Of a DNA stretch of 64,000 nucleotides, positions 47,300 to 59,522 are shown piece after piece (within the stretch, counting starts at the first letter, position 1; the number at the start of each line of letters is the position of its first letter). The translations under genes were made by a program, and so were the position numbers. Under the pieces are notes generated by a model. That model had not been told where the DNA came from and did no database searches. It was given only the letters and a program-made list of their open reading frames with translations. Source of the stretch: Aurifilum marmelostoma (taxonomy: Eukaryota > Ascomycota > Sordariomycetes > Diaporthales > Cryphonectriaceae); the NCBI GenBank assembly GCA_027559495.1, contig JAMXSV010000024.1, positions 744,001 through 808,000 on the forward strand, given 5' to 3'.

Positions 47300-49549
47300 A
47301 TGGGGTCAGAGGAACGAGACTCAGACCAACTCCTCCCTCCCCCACCAGTCTTTGGCGGGCTCAATCCCGAGTCTGTTCTCGCTGAGACACATACTCTCAT
47401 TGCCAACCAGACAGCAATCCGAGACAATCTTGTCAAGGCCGTAACCCCACAGACCGCCATATTCGCCAACACAATTCGGCCCCTCGTGGACAGTCGCAAC
47501 CACACAGCCGCCCGCACCACAATCCTCCGAACCGTGCTGGCTCAGGCGCACCCAGACAAGAACGTCCGCGATGCCGCACGAAAGGCCCAAACCCTGTTCA
47601 CGACTGCCGAGGCCGCCAACCTGATGCGCACCGACGTCGCCGATCTAGTAAGCGCCGTTTATCATCGAGTCACGGGTGGGGCGTCCGCCGAGGCCCTCGA
47701 AGCTCAGGATCGATATCTCGTGGCGCGCATGCACGGACAACATGTCCGTGCAGGGGCCAGCATTGCTTGCCCCGAGACTCGTCAGCGCATACGGGCTGCC
47801 TCGGAGGAGCTGAGCGGGCTTGAATCTGCTTCCCTGAGGTGCATCACGGAGGAGAATGACGGTGCTGTGTGGTACACCCGAGATGAGCTAGAGGGAGTGC
47901 GGCCAGATATTCTGAAATCCTTAAAGACGGGTACGCCGCAAGAGGTGATTGTTGGATTCAGCCCAAAGGCAGACCAACAGCTATACCGGGTGCCACTCAA
48001 GGGCAACGCCTTCACTGTAGTCTACCGGAGTGCCGTCCAGGAAGACACTCGGCGTCGTCTGGAAGTCGCGCGGTCGCATCGCTTCCCGGACAACGTCCCG
48101 CGCCTGTCAAACATCATTGTGCTGAGGGACGAGATTGCCCGCCTGCAGGGCTTCGACAACTATGCAGCCGTCGCAATGCAGGACAAGATGGCCAACAGCA
48201 CGGCCGAGGTCCTGGCATCGCTGGAAACCTTGCGCCGGAAGCTCGAACCTATCCGCGATGCCGACCTGACGAAGCTCCGCCAGATGAAGCTCGATGGCCC
48301 GTCCCGCCATGGCAGTGTCTCTGCTGATAATACCAGTCAGCACACCCACGATCCGGATCGCACCCTTCCGGACTTGTTCGCCTGGGACCTTAGCCACTAC
48401 TCCTACCGCTGGAAAGAGGAGCACTGCTCTCTCGACATGCGCAAGTTCGCAGAGCACTTTGAAGTCTGGCACACCGTCAAAGGCATCCTCGAGTTGTACG
48501 AAGAAGTCTTCGGCCTCGACTTTACACCATTGCCCGAGGTCACGGCATGGCACGACGAGGTTCTCACATACGCGGTGCGGAACAGCACAGCGACAGATGG
48601 CGCGGGCGAGTTCTTGGGCTACTTGTACCTCGACATCCTCGCCCGGGAAGGAAAATACAACAACGGCACGCACGTTGCCATCCAGCGGCCCTTCGTAGAC
48701 GCACTTGGAGTCCGGCACCATGGCGTGTCGGCGGTGATCTGCCCCATCAGCCGGCCGGAGAACTCTGTAGATGAGCCGATCCTGCTCGAGCATAAAGACG
48801 TCAAGAGACTGATGCACGAGATGGGGCATGCCGTTCACAACCTGGTATCGACTGCAAAGTACGGCATTGAGCACTCGCGAGATTTTGTCGAGATCCCAAG
48901 TGTGACCATGGAGAACTGGGCGTGGGACGCAGAGGTGCTGATGCGCCTAGGCAGACACCACTCTTTGGTCCGTGGCCTACCTGAACAGCAGCATGGCGCT
49001 GAAGAGCTGTCTGGGACGCTGCCGCTGGACATTGCCCAGAGCGTCACCCGTACGAAATGGCTCTTCCACGCAAACCACATGATGCGGTCGATCCACTCGC
49101 CGCCGAGCGCACAGGCAGCGGCTGACATAGACACGACTGCGCTCTGGAACCTTACAAGATCCGAGATTATGGGTGTAGCCCTCGGTGGTGAAATCGGCCA
49201 TGATCCAGGATGGGGCCAGGCTTCGTTCAGCCATATACTCAAAAACTACGCCGCAGGCTATTTTGCGTATCCGCTGTGAGTACAGTAGTGATTACCCCCT
49301 CGTCGATTTTCGGGCTCTATCTGGGTCAAGCAGCTGACTGGTGCACACTCGTCTTGCAGATGTCAGGTGATCGCGGCAGATATCTACGACGCCGTCTTCG
49401 CTGGGAATGCCTTGGACAAGAGCGCCGGGAGGACGTTTCGTAAACTGCTCTTGGAACCTGGAGCAGGTCAACCAGAGGCCGAGACGGTGCAGGCTCTCCT
49501 CGGCAGGAAGCCAAACTCGGATGCATTCCTTCGCCAGATCTGGTCTTGA
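47300..49549 (+). CDS. M3-family zinc metallopeptidase (thimet oligopeptidase-like)
   Basis: Exons 47300-49275 and 49360-49549 give 721 residues. The zinc site is HEMGH (His506, Glu507, His510), and the third ligand is the Glu of the downstream FVEIPS motif, followed by MENW as in the M3 family. The C-terminal exon supplies the conserved end (VIAADIYDAVFAGNALD). M3 enzymes cut short peptides in cytosol or mitochondria. No clear mitochondrial presequence is seen: the start region is acidic (MGSEERDSD), which favours a cytosolic, saccharolysin-like enzyme. An in-frame ATG nine codons upstream (47273) is possible but less likely. Length is close to the family norm. The gene is intact, and the 84-bp intron near the 3' end has consensus ends. 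Confidence 0.92.
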
Positions 49550-49975
49550 CGATGACTTCCTTGGTATTTCCACAATTGAGCCCTCCATGGAGTTCAACTG
49601 AATATTACTTGAAGCGAGGGAAATTCCACACATCTAGGACTGATGATGTCTTACACTCGGTGTGGAGATGACGAGCCGTCACACTGTCCTATACAAAGCA
49701 TTCAGATATTCATTGGGAATCACCAGTACGAATCCCTCAATAAGTCTACCTCTACAGACAAAAGCCCGATCAGCTTTTCCTCCAGATCAGCCAAGGTTGT
49801 CCAAGATAAGCTGGACCTCATCATTCGCAGCCTCAGTGATATGCCGAGGGCCAAATTGAGGCTTCCACCCAATCCTCTCTCCACGCTTACTCGTGAATGT
49901 GCACCTGGGTTCGTCAAACTCGGATCAGTATCTAGACTCAAATATACAATATGAACCACAAAAATAGCGTCGTGC
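49550..49975. other. Convergent 3' region, 426 bp
   Basis: This short AT-leaning stretch lies between the converging M3 peptidase and epimerase genes. No gene or site was seen. Confidence 0.5.
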
Positions 49976-51173
49976 TCACTTTCCGCCCATCTGCAGGCTC
50001 ACCACCTCAGCCGGACACCCGAGGGCCTCTCCCATGCGCGCCAGAACCTCGGGGCTCGCCGGCACGACAGAGTCATCCGCCACCAGGCCGCGCCTCGCCA
50101 GCACCGCTGCTATGGCCGCGTAGATGTCGTCCCACGGTACGGACCCCGAAGCAGCGAGAAAGTAGCCTCCTCTGCCGTGGCCCGGGTCTCCTCCGTTCAG
50201 GATCGTGCGCAGGATGTCGAAGTAGAGACGTGTAGTATCAAGTATGTGAGAGACGGGCCATTCCTGAGAGAATCAATCAGTTCCAGGGGATTTTGTTCCT
50301 CCGTGATCTCCATCAGTGCTTGCGAGCAATGGTCAAGGGAACGTACCGGCTTGCCTTCGTCAACCTTGTACATTCGCTTCATAGCCAGGGCAGCTTTCAC
50401 AACGCAAGTAGTCTGTATCGAGATGATGTTGCCATATCCCTCTCCCTTACCGTAGACAATGCAGGGGGCGAAGATGTAACTCCGCACGCCATGCTTCTCC
50501 GACTCCTCAATGACTCTGCAGTTTGTGTTGACAGCCTGATTGGAGCAAGAGATTAGGCACACCCCTTACAGCATGTCTGCCTTGGTCAAAGCGATACATA
50601 CCGACTGTAGCATGGAGAATTGAGCCCTCTGGGCTTTCTGGATTGAAAACAGATCTGGATCTGTATCAAGCAGCGGCCGGTCCGTCGGGAAACCAGCATG
50701 TGAAGAGAATACCTTGGCCCCAGTCGTCTAACTCGATCCCCCAGGTTGTCAGTCGAAAAGTAAACCAACAATCGCAGGCGTTATCCTACCCCTACACTGA
50801 ACAAGTGCTCATCGTCTCAACCTACATGAAGGAAGTGAACCTCCCGACCGGTGCGCTCTCGGACCTCGGCCAGAGCCCTGATGAAGTACACCTGCGCCTC
50901 ACACTGCACCGCATCGACGAGGAAATACACGATGCTGATCTCATGCTTCACGACGGCGTCCCGGACGGCCTTTTCGTCGTGCACATCCAGCAGGAGGGGC
51001 TCGGCGCCGTACATGTGTTGCTTGACGGCTGCGGCCTGGGCGTCGGTGCGGACGAGCGCGAAGAGCTTGTCGTAGGCTGAAGAAGGGAGGTTGGCTTGGT
51101 TCCAGCGGGCTAGGAGGGTGCCGCCGAGATAGCCCGAGGCGCCGGTGATGAGGATCCGGTGGGGGCCAGACAT
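49976..51173 (-). CDS. NAD(P)-dependent epimerase/dehydratase (extended SDR-like)
   Basis: Four phase-0 exons (51173-50826, 50727-50602, 50535-50347 and 50263-49976) give 316 residues. The N terminus carries the Rossmann dinucleotide motif TGASGYLGG (residues 10-18) after a beta strand (RILI), followed by ALVRT, a typical second strand. HTTGAKVFSSHAG crosses the first splice junction, and YIFAPCIVYGKGEGYGN matches the substrate-side region of fungal SDR epimerase/reductase homologues. The classical YxxxK could not be placed with certainty. Each exon alone ends in a non-homologous run-on, and only the spliced version restores the family pattern, which supports the model. A TATATAG box lies about 110 bp upstream (51284-51290 on minus). 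The substrate is unknown. It lies head-to-tail with the small gene at 52644. Confidence 0.85.
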
Positions 51174-52052
51174 GATGATTTGAGGGTTTGGTGGTGCGGT
51201 AGTGAATGTGCAAATGTAATTTATCCTAGTGTTGTTGTTGGTGCTAGCTGGGGAAGAGAGAATGCTCAAATGGTTGAAGGGCTCTATATATTTGGATATC
51301 GCGTTTATAAAGACAATATAGGCCGAGACAAAATTGGGTCGTCCGTTTCTAATCTGTTCCTCCATTTCTAAGCTGTTCGCCCGAGCGGATGCCGAATCTC
51401 GGACGAACAACGACAAAGCATTCATTCATCTCTGGCGGTAAAAAAAGGGCATGAAACATGTTAGAAAAAAAAAACATCTCTTCTCTGCCTTTGAATTCGT
51501 ATACTTGGAGATATCTCTAGAAAGTATACTCTGACATCACACAAGCCAACCAATCACGTCAGGTCTATGAACACCAGTATTAAATCTTACGGAGCATGTA
51601 AGCCGCCCGAAAGGACCCGCTCATGGACTGCTACTGCTATGAGCGGGCACTAACTGTGTCCTAAGAATGGTCATGAATTATATGTGGGTGTGGCTAGGAG
51701 ATATTGTCGCAACAGCTCACCAAAAGATTGTCTCAGTCAAAAAGGGTGCCATGGACTCAGTGAGATGAGAAGGTGATATAATTACCACCTCAATCTACAG
51801 TCACTCTCAATTTTAAGTTTGCATCAATATAAAGTCCTTGCAAAATTCCGACAACACCAAAAATGGATATCAGACCTGACGAACAGGCCAAGTACCCGGG
51901 AAATAGGGCATGCAGGCCTGGTTTATTCTCACACTGCGTATGAGAACATCCAAACGACATGCGAGCCCCCATCCACCGTCAGATCTCCTGACAACACCTT
52001 CCCAGACCAGACAATCCCATCAACCCTCCCACCTGAACAACCAACCTCCTTC
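51174..52052. other. Intergenic region between two tandem minus-strand genes
   Basis: This 879-bp stretch contains the promoter of the epimerase, including a TATATAG element at 51284-51290, and the 3' end of the next gene. No further gene was seen. Confidence 0.5.
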
Positions 52053-52644
52053 TCAAACCAAATAAACACCTCCATCGCCCACCTCAAGCTTGCCCTCCAC
52101 CGAAAGCCGCCCCAGCACCTCCTTCATCCGCCGCGCAACATCCACCGCATAGCCTCGCACCTCGTCCTCCGTAGGCTGCGCCGGGGGAGGCGCCTTCTTG
52201 CTCGTATCGACCCGCAGCCAGGGGATCTGCATGGCCCCGTCTGTCTTCCCGACCAGCTCGACGAGGCTCTCGATGTCGGCGTCCTGGTAGGCGCCGCCGA
52301 GGAGTAGGGCCTGTGGTGTGGACCAGTTGGCCGTGCCGAGTGTGCTGCTTGGGTTGGCGGGAGGCTTATTGGTCAGGAGGAGGGGGAGTTCTTCTTTGAC
52401 GGCGCTGGCGAGGGTGAAGTGGATTACTTGAGAAGGAAGTCATTCTTTAGTATACATATTACATTTAGTTTTATATTTTTTTTGTCACCTGCAGCCGCTG
52501 GCAATTGGCCCAGAGTATGAAGGAGTGGCTGGGGGTCTGGCTGACTGACTGACCTTCATACTCGGGCCGCAGGGCGTCTATGACTATGCGCCCGACAGGC
52601 TCGCCCTTGCCAGTGACAAGGACTGGGATCGGTTGGCTGGACAT
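52053..52644 (-). CDS. Small protein with nucleotide-binding-like N terminus, function unknown
   Basis: Two exons (52644-52554 and 52426-52053), joined over a 127-bp intron, give 154 residues. The N terminus (PIPVLVTGKGEPVGRIVIDA) resembles the start of a Rossmann fold, with a Gly-containing turn after a beta strand and a following helix. It lacks the full GxxGxxG pattern and is too short for a complete SDR. The rest contains LLLGGAYQDADIESLVELVG and a helical C terminus with a VARRMKEVLGRL stretch. The spliced model ends naturally at a stop right after VYLV. It is not broken: both parts are open and in phase. I do not recognise the family. It sits next to an SDR-type gene in the same orientation, but a functional link is not shown. 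Confidence 0.68.
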
Positions 52645-53293
52645 TGTAGCTTAGAAGGATGCTGGTATGTGGTACGACACACAGATGGGTGCTCGTGATA
52701 GCGGTCTGTCTACTGGACCCAAGATGTCTTGTGCAATTTGACTTGTGCAAATACAGACCTGCTTAGCCAAACCAACGCCTTGAGGAGGGGGAAAAGTGCG
52801 GTATTTATTTATATGATCGTTGGGACTTTTGGGCTTTGGCTCTCACGAGGCCATTCGCGACAGCGGGCCCCGCATTTGATGGCGTCTCGCTGACCAACGA
52901 GTCCTGAGCTGCTCCCTCGTCCACCAGCACCAGCCACCAGAGGAGACACCTAGGGGCGGAGCTCGGGAGCAGCGGTATACCGCAATCACTCAGGCTCGGG
53001 GGGTGACAAATCGGAGTGCACCCTGTTTCCCTGTTGTAGGATCAGTTTAATTGCAAAGCAATGGGGGGTTCTCGGCCCGTTCCCACCAATAACAGCCATT
53101 CCCCGGGGAGGGGGGAGGGGAGAACGAACATGCGGACATTAATTTAGCGGGCAATAAAGACATGGACAACGGACAAAATATTATATTAATTATTTAGGGG
53201 AAGTAAATATTTTTTTTTCTTCTTTTCCGTCAATTGATTATGCTAATGCTGCCAGGAAACATGTACGTTCCCTAAGGCTCTCGCACCTCCTCA
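52645..53293. other. Intergenic region, 649 bp
   Basis: This region holds the promoter of the small gene and the 3' end of the aldose epimerase gene. An AT-rich stretch lies at about 53160-53240. No gene was seen. Confidence 0.5.
52806..52813 (-). promoter_or_regulatory. TATA box candidate of the small 154-residue gene
   Basis: TATAAATA on the minus strand lies about 160 bp upstream of the start codon at 52644. Confidence 0.4.
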
Positions 53294-54502
53294 TCAGAAG
53301 GTCGTAAAGTCGTAGGTAGCATACATGACATTGGGCTGTGTGCTCGGGTCGCTGTACCAGTAATCGGTCAGGCCCCACTGCGGGTTGTTGACAGCGTCGA
53401 TCCAGCCCTGCGTCTCGATGACCATGCAGCCGTACTTGTTGACATACTTGGCGCCGCCGTCAGGAGCATCGGTGTTCCTGGCGATCTGGCTGGGCTTGAT
53501 GGGGATCGTGCCGTTCTGGCCGTTGCAGCTGTAGATCTGCAGGCCCTGCTGGTTGGTGCTGATGTCCAGGCGGATGCCCGTGGTGGACGACCAGGTCGAC
53601 AGGACGGGGAAGCTGGACGAGGTCGCGCCCGCGTCGTAAGGGCGGTCAGTGATGAAGGCGTTGTCGTAGCCTGTGCAGCCCAGCCCGCAGTAGTTGACAG
53701 CGTCGCTGATATCGGCGCCGACCAGCTTAGGCGCCGTGAAGTCGAGCACCGGGTGCGAGGCGACCGTCTCGATGGTCCCGTTGGGCACCTCAATGTTGTC
53801 GATGCCGATGAAGCGCCGCGCGTAGGGCATCCACAGCGTCGTGTCGTTGAGAATCGTCTCGTCTTTCCATGCGTTCAGGTTCCAGTAGATGTGGTTGGCC
53901 AGCATGATGGGCGTGGGCTTGTCAAGGGCGAAGGAGGTCGTCTTCATGGTGATCCTGGGGTGGGACAGGCCCCAGGCAGAGCCCTGGATGGTGTTGCTCA
54001 CGGTGTAGGTGGCATGCGTGAGGACGGTGCCGGGGAAGCCCTCATAGGCCTCGTCCAGGAGCGTGAAGGTGATGGACTCGTTGGTGTACGACGTGACGGT
54101 CCAGTTGCGCGCGTCGTAGCCCACAGTGCCACCGTGGAGCGTGTCGTGGCCGGCATTCTCGTTCTCTGGGATCTGCGAGGTCACGCCGTCGAGGGTGAAG
54201 GTGCCATTCTTGATTCTGTTGGCATAACGACCCACGATGGGACCAAAGTACGTATGGTTTGTCGCAGTATCGACTGGGTACTGGGTAGCATTGTCGTAGC
54301 CTGCAACCACGTCCTGCAAGTCGCCGTTCCGGTCAGGCACCAGGAGATGGGTCAGGCGGGCTCCATAGGGTATGAAGACAGCCGTGATGTTGTCGGCCGT
54401 CAGGGTGTACGAGGTCAGAGGCCCAGACGTCGTGGCCGTCTGACCGTTGACGGCCCGGAGCAGTGCCGTACAGCAGAAGAGAGCCAACTTGGAGGACAAC
54501 AT
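53294..54502 (-). CDS. Secreted aldose 1-epimerase (mutarotase)
   Basis: An intron-less, 402-residue enzyme that would interconvert alpha and beta anomers of aldoses. The start at 54502 gives a signal peptide (about 1-20, ending AVNG); in-frame codons further upstream encode an unlike stretch and are taken as leader. Family signatures are present: FIPYGARLTHLLVPDRNG, VGRYANRI, HDTLHGG (His119 and His123), SHPRITMKTTS, ANHIYWNLN with the second catalytic His, and VIETQGW with the likely catalytic Glu near the C terminus. Many N-glycosylation sequons fit an extracellular enzyme, and secreted members are common in plant-associated fungi. The length is slightly above the cytosolic bacterial form because of the signal and insertions. 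It is divergent from the M28 aminopeptidase. Confidence 0.93.
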   Translation of the reverse strand: MLSSKLALFCCTALLRAVNGQTATTSGPLTSYTLTADNITAVFIPYGARLTHLLVPDRNGDLQDVVAGYDNATQYPVDTATNHTYFGPIVGRYANRIKNGTFTLDGVTSQIPENENAGHDTLHGGTVGYDARNWTVTSYTNESITFTLLDEAYEGFPGTVLTHATYTVSNTIQGSAWGLSHPRITMKTTSFALDKPTPIMLANHIYWNLNAWKDETILNDTTLWMPYARRFIGIDNIEVPNGTIETVASHPVLDFTAPKLVGADISDAVNYCGLGCTGYDNAFITDRPYDAGATSSSFPVLSTWSSTTGIRLDISTNQQGLQIYSCNGQNGTIPIKPSQIARNTDAPDGGAKYVNKYGCMVIETQGWIDAVNNPQWGLTDYWYSDPSTQPNVMYATYDFTTF

Positions 54503-57039
54503 ATTGTCTGATGGAGATGCAGCAGCAGATCCTATGCGAGCAATGCAGTCTTTTTCTTTCTTGTGCGTACCTGACCAACAGCCAAAACAGGACAACCACA
54601 CACAGCAGACGGAGAGCAACCCGATCTGCAACCTGGGGGCACGAGGCACTCTTATGATTGAATGAGGGGATCGCTGGCCAGGATGCTGTGGAGTGACGTA
54701 CCATCCAAACCATCCTACCGCTCGAGTCAACACGAAAGGCGGGCGGGCAGATCTTCCCCGAGGTGCTACTGTACTCCAAAGTTTCCTCCAACAACAACAA
54801 AGACGTACTTTCTACACGGCCTGCATGTGGCCTGCACATGTCCACCGCCTAACGAGAGACATACGGTGAGCCGACGCAGGAAGAAGGGCCGAGGGGAAAT
54901 GAGGGACGCAGTAAGCAACCATTCGGGCGGCTATAGGACGACGATCCACTCTGGCCTCAAGGATAGAGTAGTCATGTGCCCTGGTCAAATCAGAAAATCT
55001 TCCAGCGACAAGGAGCACAGCCTGTTTGCGCTCCCAACGCGAAAGGTCCAGCAGAAGGAAACAAAAAAACCGTGCTGCCAAAAGGATCGCTTACCCAGCT
55101 AGCGGGATCCGGAGAATGCGGGGAACCTTTGGGGGAGGGAGGGGAACCCATGTTTAGTGCTCCTTCGCCGTACCACCTGCAGATCGTCATGTCTGCAAGT
55201 TCTTCCGTGGAGCGAGATCGCCAAGGGAGGTGGAGGCGTTCCTGAGATGCCGGCGACGGGATGAACTGCTGCAGGACAAGGTGCAGCAGGTAGAAGAAAT
55301 CTAAGATCAGGTCATTCTGGGTCCTTGACCAGCGTTCCATCACTGTTACTCTCTGTTGCCTCTCAGACCCAGAAGACAACCTCACTGCAATCATCATGCA
55401 GATGAGGGGAAAGGTGGTGATAGGGCTAAGGAGGGGGGCTGGAAGGTAACACTGCATATAAGCGCAGGCTGGTTGGTGGTATTCAGACCAAGACATGGTG
55501 CATGGCTATGTCATTAATCAAAAGTACGTCGTAGTACTGCATAATGGTGGCATGCTGGCATGGTAGGTAGTAAGGTATGTGCCCGAGTCGAGCAGGGTCC
55601 AGGCAGTCTGGACCTCATGCCAGAGACATGAGGTAGCATTTTGAAGAAGCTTTTACCTGTGTCCTTAGGCCCTTGTGTTTCTCGACCGTCTTGCAGGGTA
55701 AGCAAGCTTGTGCTGGTCAAGCGGGACGTTGGAGATGAGGACAACAACCAAAGTTCAGAAGGGGTGGTATGGGTGAGAAAACTTTCCAGGCATATTGATT
55801 GAGTGGGGTAAGCAATCAGTCCTACTATCCGTGCCTCTCCAAACAACGATCATGATAGCAGACAGGCCAGCTCTTCCTTCCTCCGTTTCGTTCAGCATGC
55901 TTGGCAGGCACGACACACCTTGACATCCCCGCCCTTTCATGTCATAGCCCCCAACTCTAAGTAGATCATGCTACCTGACTGAATGAAGGTGTTATGATAG
56001 GTGAGAAACATCTTATGCATCATAGGTCCATTGCCAAGCATATCGACCAGGATTAATGTTGAGCAGACCCTGGCACCAGGGTCTGTTTAATTCGTTTGTC
56101 CTCGGATGTGTTCATCTCAAGGGTTGCACTGACACATGGCCTCCCTGTTCCAGAGCATAAGTACAGCTCAGCTTGGAAACCAAGCGGTCAGCAAGATTTA
56201 AGGTCACTTGAGAATTAAGATTATGAATTGCATTTTGTTTTCTTTTTTTTTTCTTGTTTTCTTTCTGGTAATTTTGTTGGGTGCTTTAACATTACAAGAA
56301 ATCTGTGGCAAAACTCCTGGTAAACCCGGACTTGAGATAAAGATCACTTACACAAAGCTATCAGTTGTGCCGACAGCCTTGCAGACAAAGACCAAACCAG
56401 CATTCAACCTCAGATTTCTGCAGGTGAAAGTAGTCATTTCCAGAAATTATCTTGTTTCAACTATATGTCAGGATATTCGACAGAAGGGAATGCATTTAAA
56501 TGCCCGTGATTACTGCCTTAAAGAAGCCCCCTTTGGGTAGTTTTACCCTTTACCTTTGTAAAGGCAGCAGAACACATATGAGTATTGATGCCTAGGGACA
56601 AAGTTGTTTTTGATATATGCTCAATGTGATCTCCACCATGAGAATATCAAAAAATGCTACTCACTTTTAACTCGGAAGCCAAAGGGATGCACACCTGTGT
56701 GATTCTGGAGTCATGCTCAGCTGGTCTTGAAGCTTGGACCTCAATAAGGGGCAGCTGGCTTGGCGTGCCTGATCAATGTCTCAGCGTGTTGCGTCATGTG
56801 CTGCCTGGGATGAGCCAGAGCTATCCCTGAAGTCCTGAGCTACCCAGCGCCCAGCCCTAGAGCTGCTAATTGGGCCAGCCACTGTGACCCAGTGGTCAAA
56901 CCTTGGCTGAGCACCTATTGTCATAGTGATAAGGATTCAGATAAGGGGTCACCTCGGAACAGTGCTTATGATTGCTTCCTCTGTCGACTTTCATCCTCAT
57001 ACCTTCCACCACCACTACTCCCAACATCTTCTAAACATC
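54503..57039. other. Divergent intergenic region, 2.5 kb
   Basis: This separates the secreted aldose epimerase and the M28 aminopeptidase. A near-perfect inverted repeat lies at 56064-56085, and 56200-56660 is AT-rich. The frame 56208-56540 begins with a hydrophobic stretch but has no homologous motif and lies in AT-rich sequence, so it is not called. Confidence 0.5.
56064..56085. repeat. 10-bp perfect inverted repeat with 2-bp spacer
   Basis: CAGACCCTGG and CCAGGGTCTG are exact reverse complements separated by CA. The location is intergenic, about 1 kb upstream of the M28 gene. Confidence 0.75.
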
Positions 57040-58494
57040 ATGAAGGTCGCTGCATCATCCGTCATCGCATTACTGGCGCCAGCCGTCGCAGGCCGTTTTG
57101 TCGAGCTCAACGAAGGCGACAATGTACAGCTCTATCCCGACGGCGTCTGGGCCGAGGCAACCGAGCAGTACCTAATCGAGCTGGGTCCCGGCGACACACG
57201 ATGGGTCTCGGAGGAGGAGAAATGGGAGCTGAAGCGTGTATGTTTTGAATTTGTTCTCATCAACAAAAGCTGATGGTGGGATGGGGAGCCGGACGACAAC
57301 CTCAAGACCGGTCCCGTCACCCCAGCACTGACCTCTCATCTTCAACAACAGAACGGCCAGCGTTTCATGGACATCACCGACACTCAGTACCTGGGCGCTT
57401 CTCGTCTCAACGCCCGTTCGAGCGTCGTCTTCCCTGCCAAGGTAGCTTTCCAAGACGACGTCAAACCCCTCCTGTCGAACTTGTCCAAGGCGAACATGCA
57501 CGACAACCTCGAGAAGTTCACCTCCTTCCACACGAGATACTACAAGTCGGACTACGGCAAGCAGTCGTCCGAGTGGTTGCTGCAGCAGATCAAGGACATT
57601 ATCCACGAATCTGGAGCAGAGGGCGTCCATGCGAAGGCGTTCCCGCACAGCTGGCAGCAGTCATCCATCATCGCCACGATACCTGGTCAGACCAACTCTA
57701 CGGTCGTGGTTGCCGCCCATCAGGACTCTATCAACCTTTGGCTGCCATCGATCCTCGCGGCGCCGGGTGCGGACGACGATGGAAGCGGAACTGTCACGAT
57801 CTTGGAAGCGTTCCGGGTCTTCCTGACTTCGGACGCTGTTCAGAAGGGAGAGCTGGAGAACACAATTGTATGTGAAACACCGTACCCAGTCTCTTGACGA
57901 TTTTTAGAGCTGCTTCTGACCCACATCTGCTTGTAGGAATTCCACTGGTACTCGGCTGAAGAAGGCGGTCTCCTGGGAAGCCAGGCCATCTTCTCAGAAT
58001 ACGAGCGAAAGGGCCGAGACATCAAGGCCATGCTGCAACAAGACATGACGGGCTTCGTCCAGCGCACAGTTGACGCGGGCAAGCCAGAGAGTGTCGGCGT
58101 GATCGTTGACTATGTCGACAAGAAACTCACCGAGTTCATCAAGAAGGTCATCATCGAGTATTGCGACATCCCCTTCGTGGAGACCAAGTGCGGGTATGCT
58201 TGTAGCGACCATGCGTCGGCCTCCAAGGCTGGCTATCCATCGGCATTTGTTATCGAGTCGGCTTTCGAGGATAGCGACAACCACATTCACTCCACCGACG
58301 ATACGTTGAAGTATCTTTCGTTCGACCACATGCTCCAGCACGCCAAGATGACGCTGGCCTTTGCAGTAAGTTGGCCCCCTCAGACTTCCCTGTCATCAGT
58401 ACGTTAAGAAGCTAATCCTGATGTTCATCAGTATGAGCTCGGTTCTACGAACTTTGTGAAGCTCCAGAACGGTGGTGCAGTCGACGAGCTGTAG
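57040..58494 (+). CDS. Secreted M28-family aminopeptidase (leucine aminopeptidase type)
   Basis: Four phase-0 exons (57040-57237, 57352-57867, 57937-58365 and 58432-58494) give 401 residues. There is a signal peptide (about 1-17, ending AVAG), then a propeptide region of about 70 residues, then the catalytic domain. Two-zinc site residues are visible: AAHQDS (His189), GADDDGSG (Asp in 207-209), SAEEGGLLGS (general base and ligand Glu pair at about 246-247), an Asp in QQDMTGF, and the His of IHSTDD. Cysteines in VETKCGYACSDH fit the family disulfide. Members release N-terminal hydrophobic residues from peptides outside the cell. The gene is intact and of normal length for fungal Lap1-type enzymes. 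Confidence 0.94.
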
Positions 58495-59522
58495 AAGCAG
58501 CGTCCGACGGAGCTGTAGCAGAGACGTATAATAACTTGGGCTCAAGGGAGTGACAGCCTGGAGCTGTGTATTCTTTAACCTAGTCAAGCCATCTGGATTC
58601 CATAATGTTGAATTGGTAGTCTTGTGATGATTCGATTTCAGCCGGATTCGGGTCTGGTCTCACTCATATACAAAACGAATAGTAAACCCTTAAATGATAT
58701 AGCAAACAGATCGCCGTCTTTGTTCATACAAGCAAGGTTCGAACAACTGGAACTGGGCGGGCAGGCGGCTGTGTCTGGTGTGGTAACCAAGGTATCTTGA
58801 TTTGGCTAGAAAAGCTTCAAGTCAAGCTTGTTTATCTTGCGCCATACTTAGCCCCAACGTCTCTACAAGTATGGGCTGCACCTGGTCTGCCCGCTGTGAC
58901 GTCAGCGCAATAGGCACACACTAAGTAACAAGATTGAAGCCGGCTCAAGCAAGGCCAGGACCCTCGCTCATCATGTGCACACCTTATACTAAGGCGCACT
59001 TTGTGGGCAAGACGGGCTGGTCTCGTTTTCTACAACCCCTTTTCCCAACTTTACCCAACAAATTCCACCTGTTCGGCTCACGGCACACACATGAACCAGA
59101 TTCCAGAGCCAAGAATGACTACCCCAGCTTTATTAGGTCAAGGACCAGCATCGCACTGACGTCGTCCCTCGGCCCTGAGCCGCCAATCTTGGCGAAAGCT
59201 TGGCCCTGGAGACCCTGCGGATCGCTCCGGAGGGCCTTCATCATCGCATGCGCCTCTCCATTATAGACTCCAGCCCATACTAACAGTACCAGGACTTGCG
59301 TGTCGTCAAGGTGGCTGTGTGAGCAGCCCCCCCCTCCTCTTCAAAATTGTGGTGTGGATCCCACTCTCTCACTGCGTCAGCACGCACACCACTTCCGGAG
59401 TCCAGAACCTGCATGCAAGGCAAATCCGTCCGCCCTTGCGCCTCTGTACCTACATAAGAGTACCCACCGTTTTCTTTAATAGACCCGCAGGTCTCTCTTT
59501 GTCTTGTCTTTTCCTTCTCACC
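58495..59522. other. Intergenic region between M28 and PLD-like genes
   Basis: This 1.0-kb stretch contains the 3' end of the peptidase and the promoter and pyrimidine-rich leader (TCTTGTCTTTTCCTTCTCACC just before the ATG) of the next gene. No gene was seen. Confidence 0.5.

Noticed and set aside
48107..48874. Open frame of 255 codons on the minus strand
   Set aside because: It is antisense to the M3 peptidase, whose HEMGH motif and conserved C terminus are on the plus strand.
56208..56540. Possible small secreted protein with a hydrophobic start
   Set aside because: It lies in AT-rich intergenic DNA where Phe/Leu/Ile runs arise from T-rich sequence; there is no homologous motif or sequence support.
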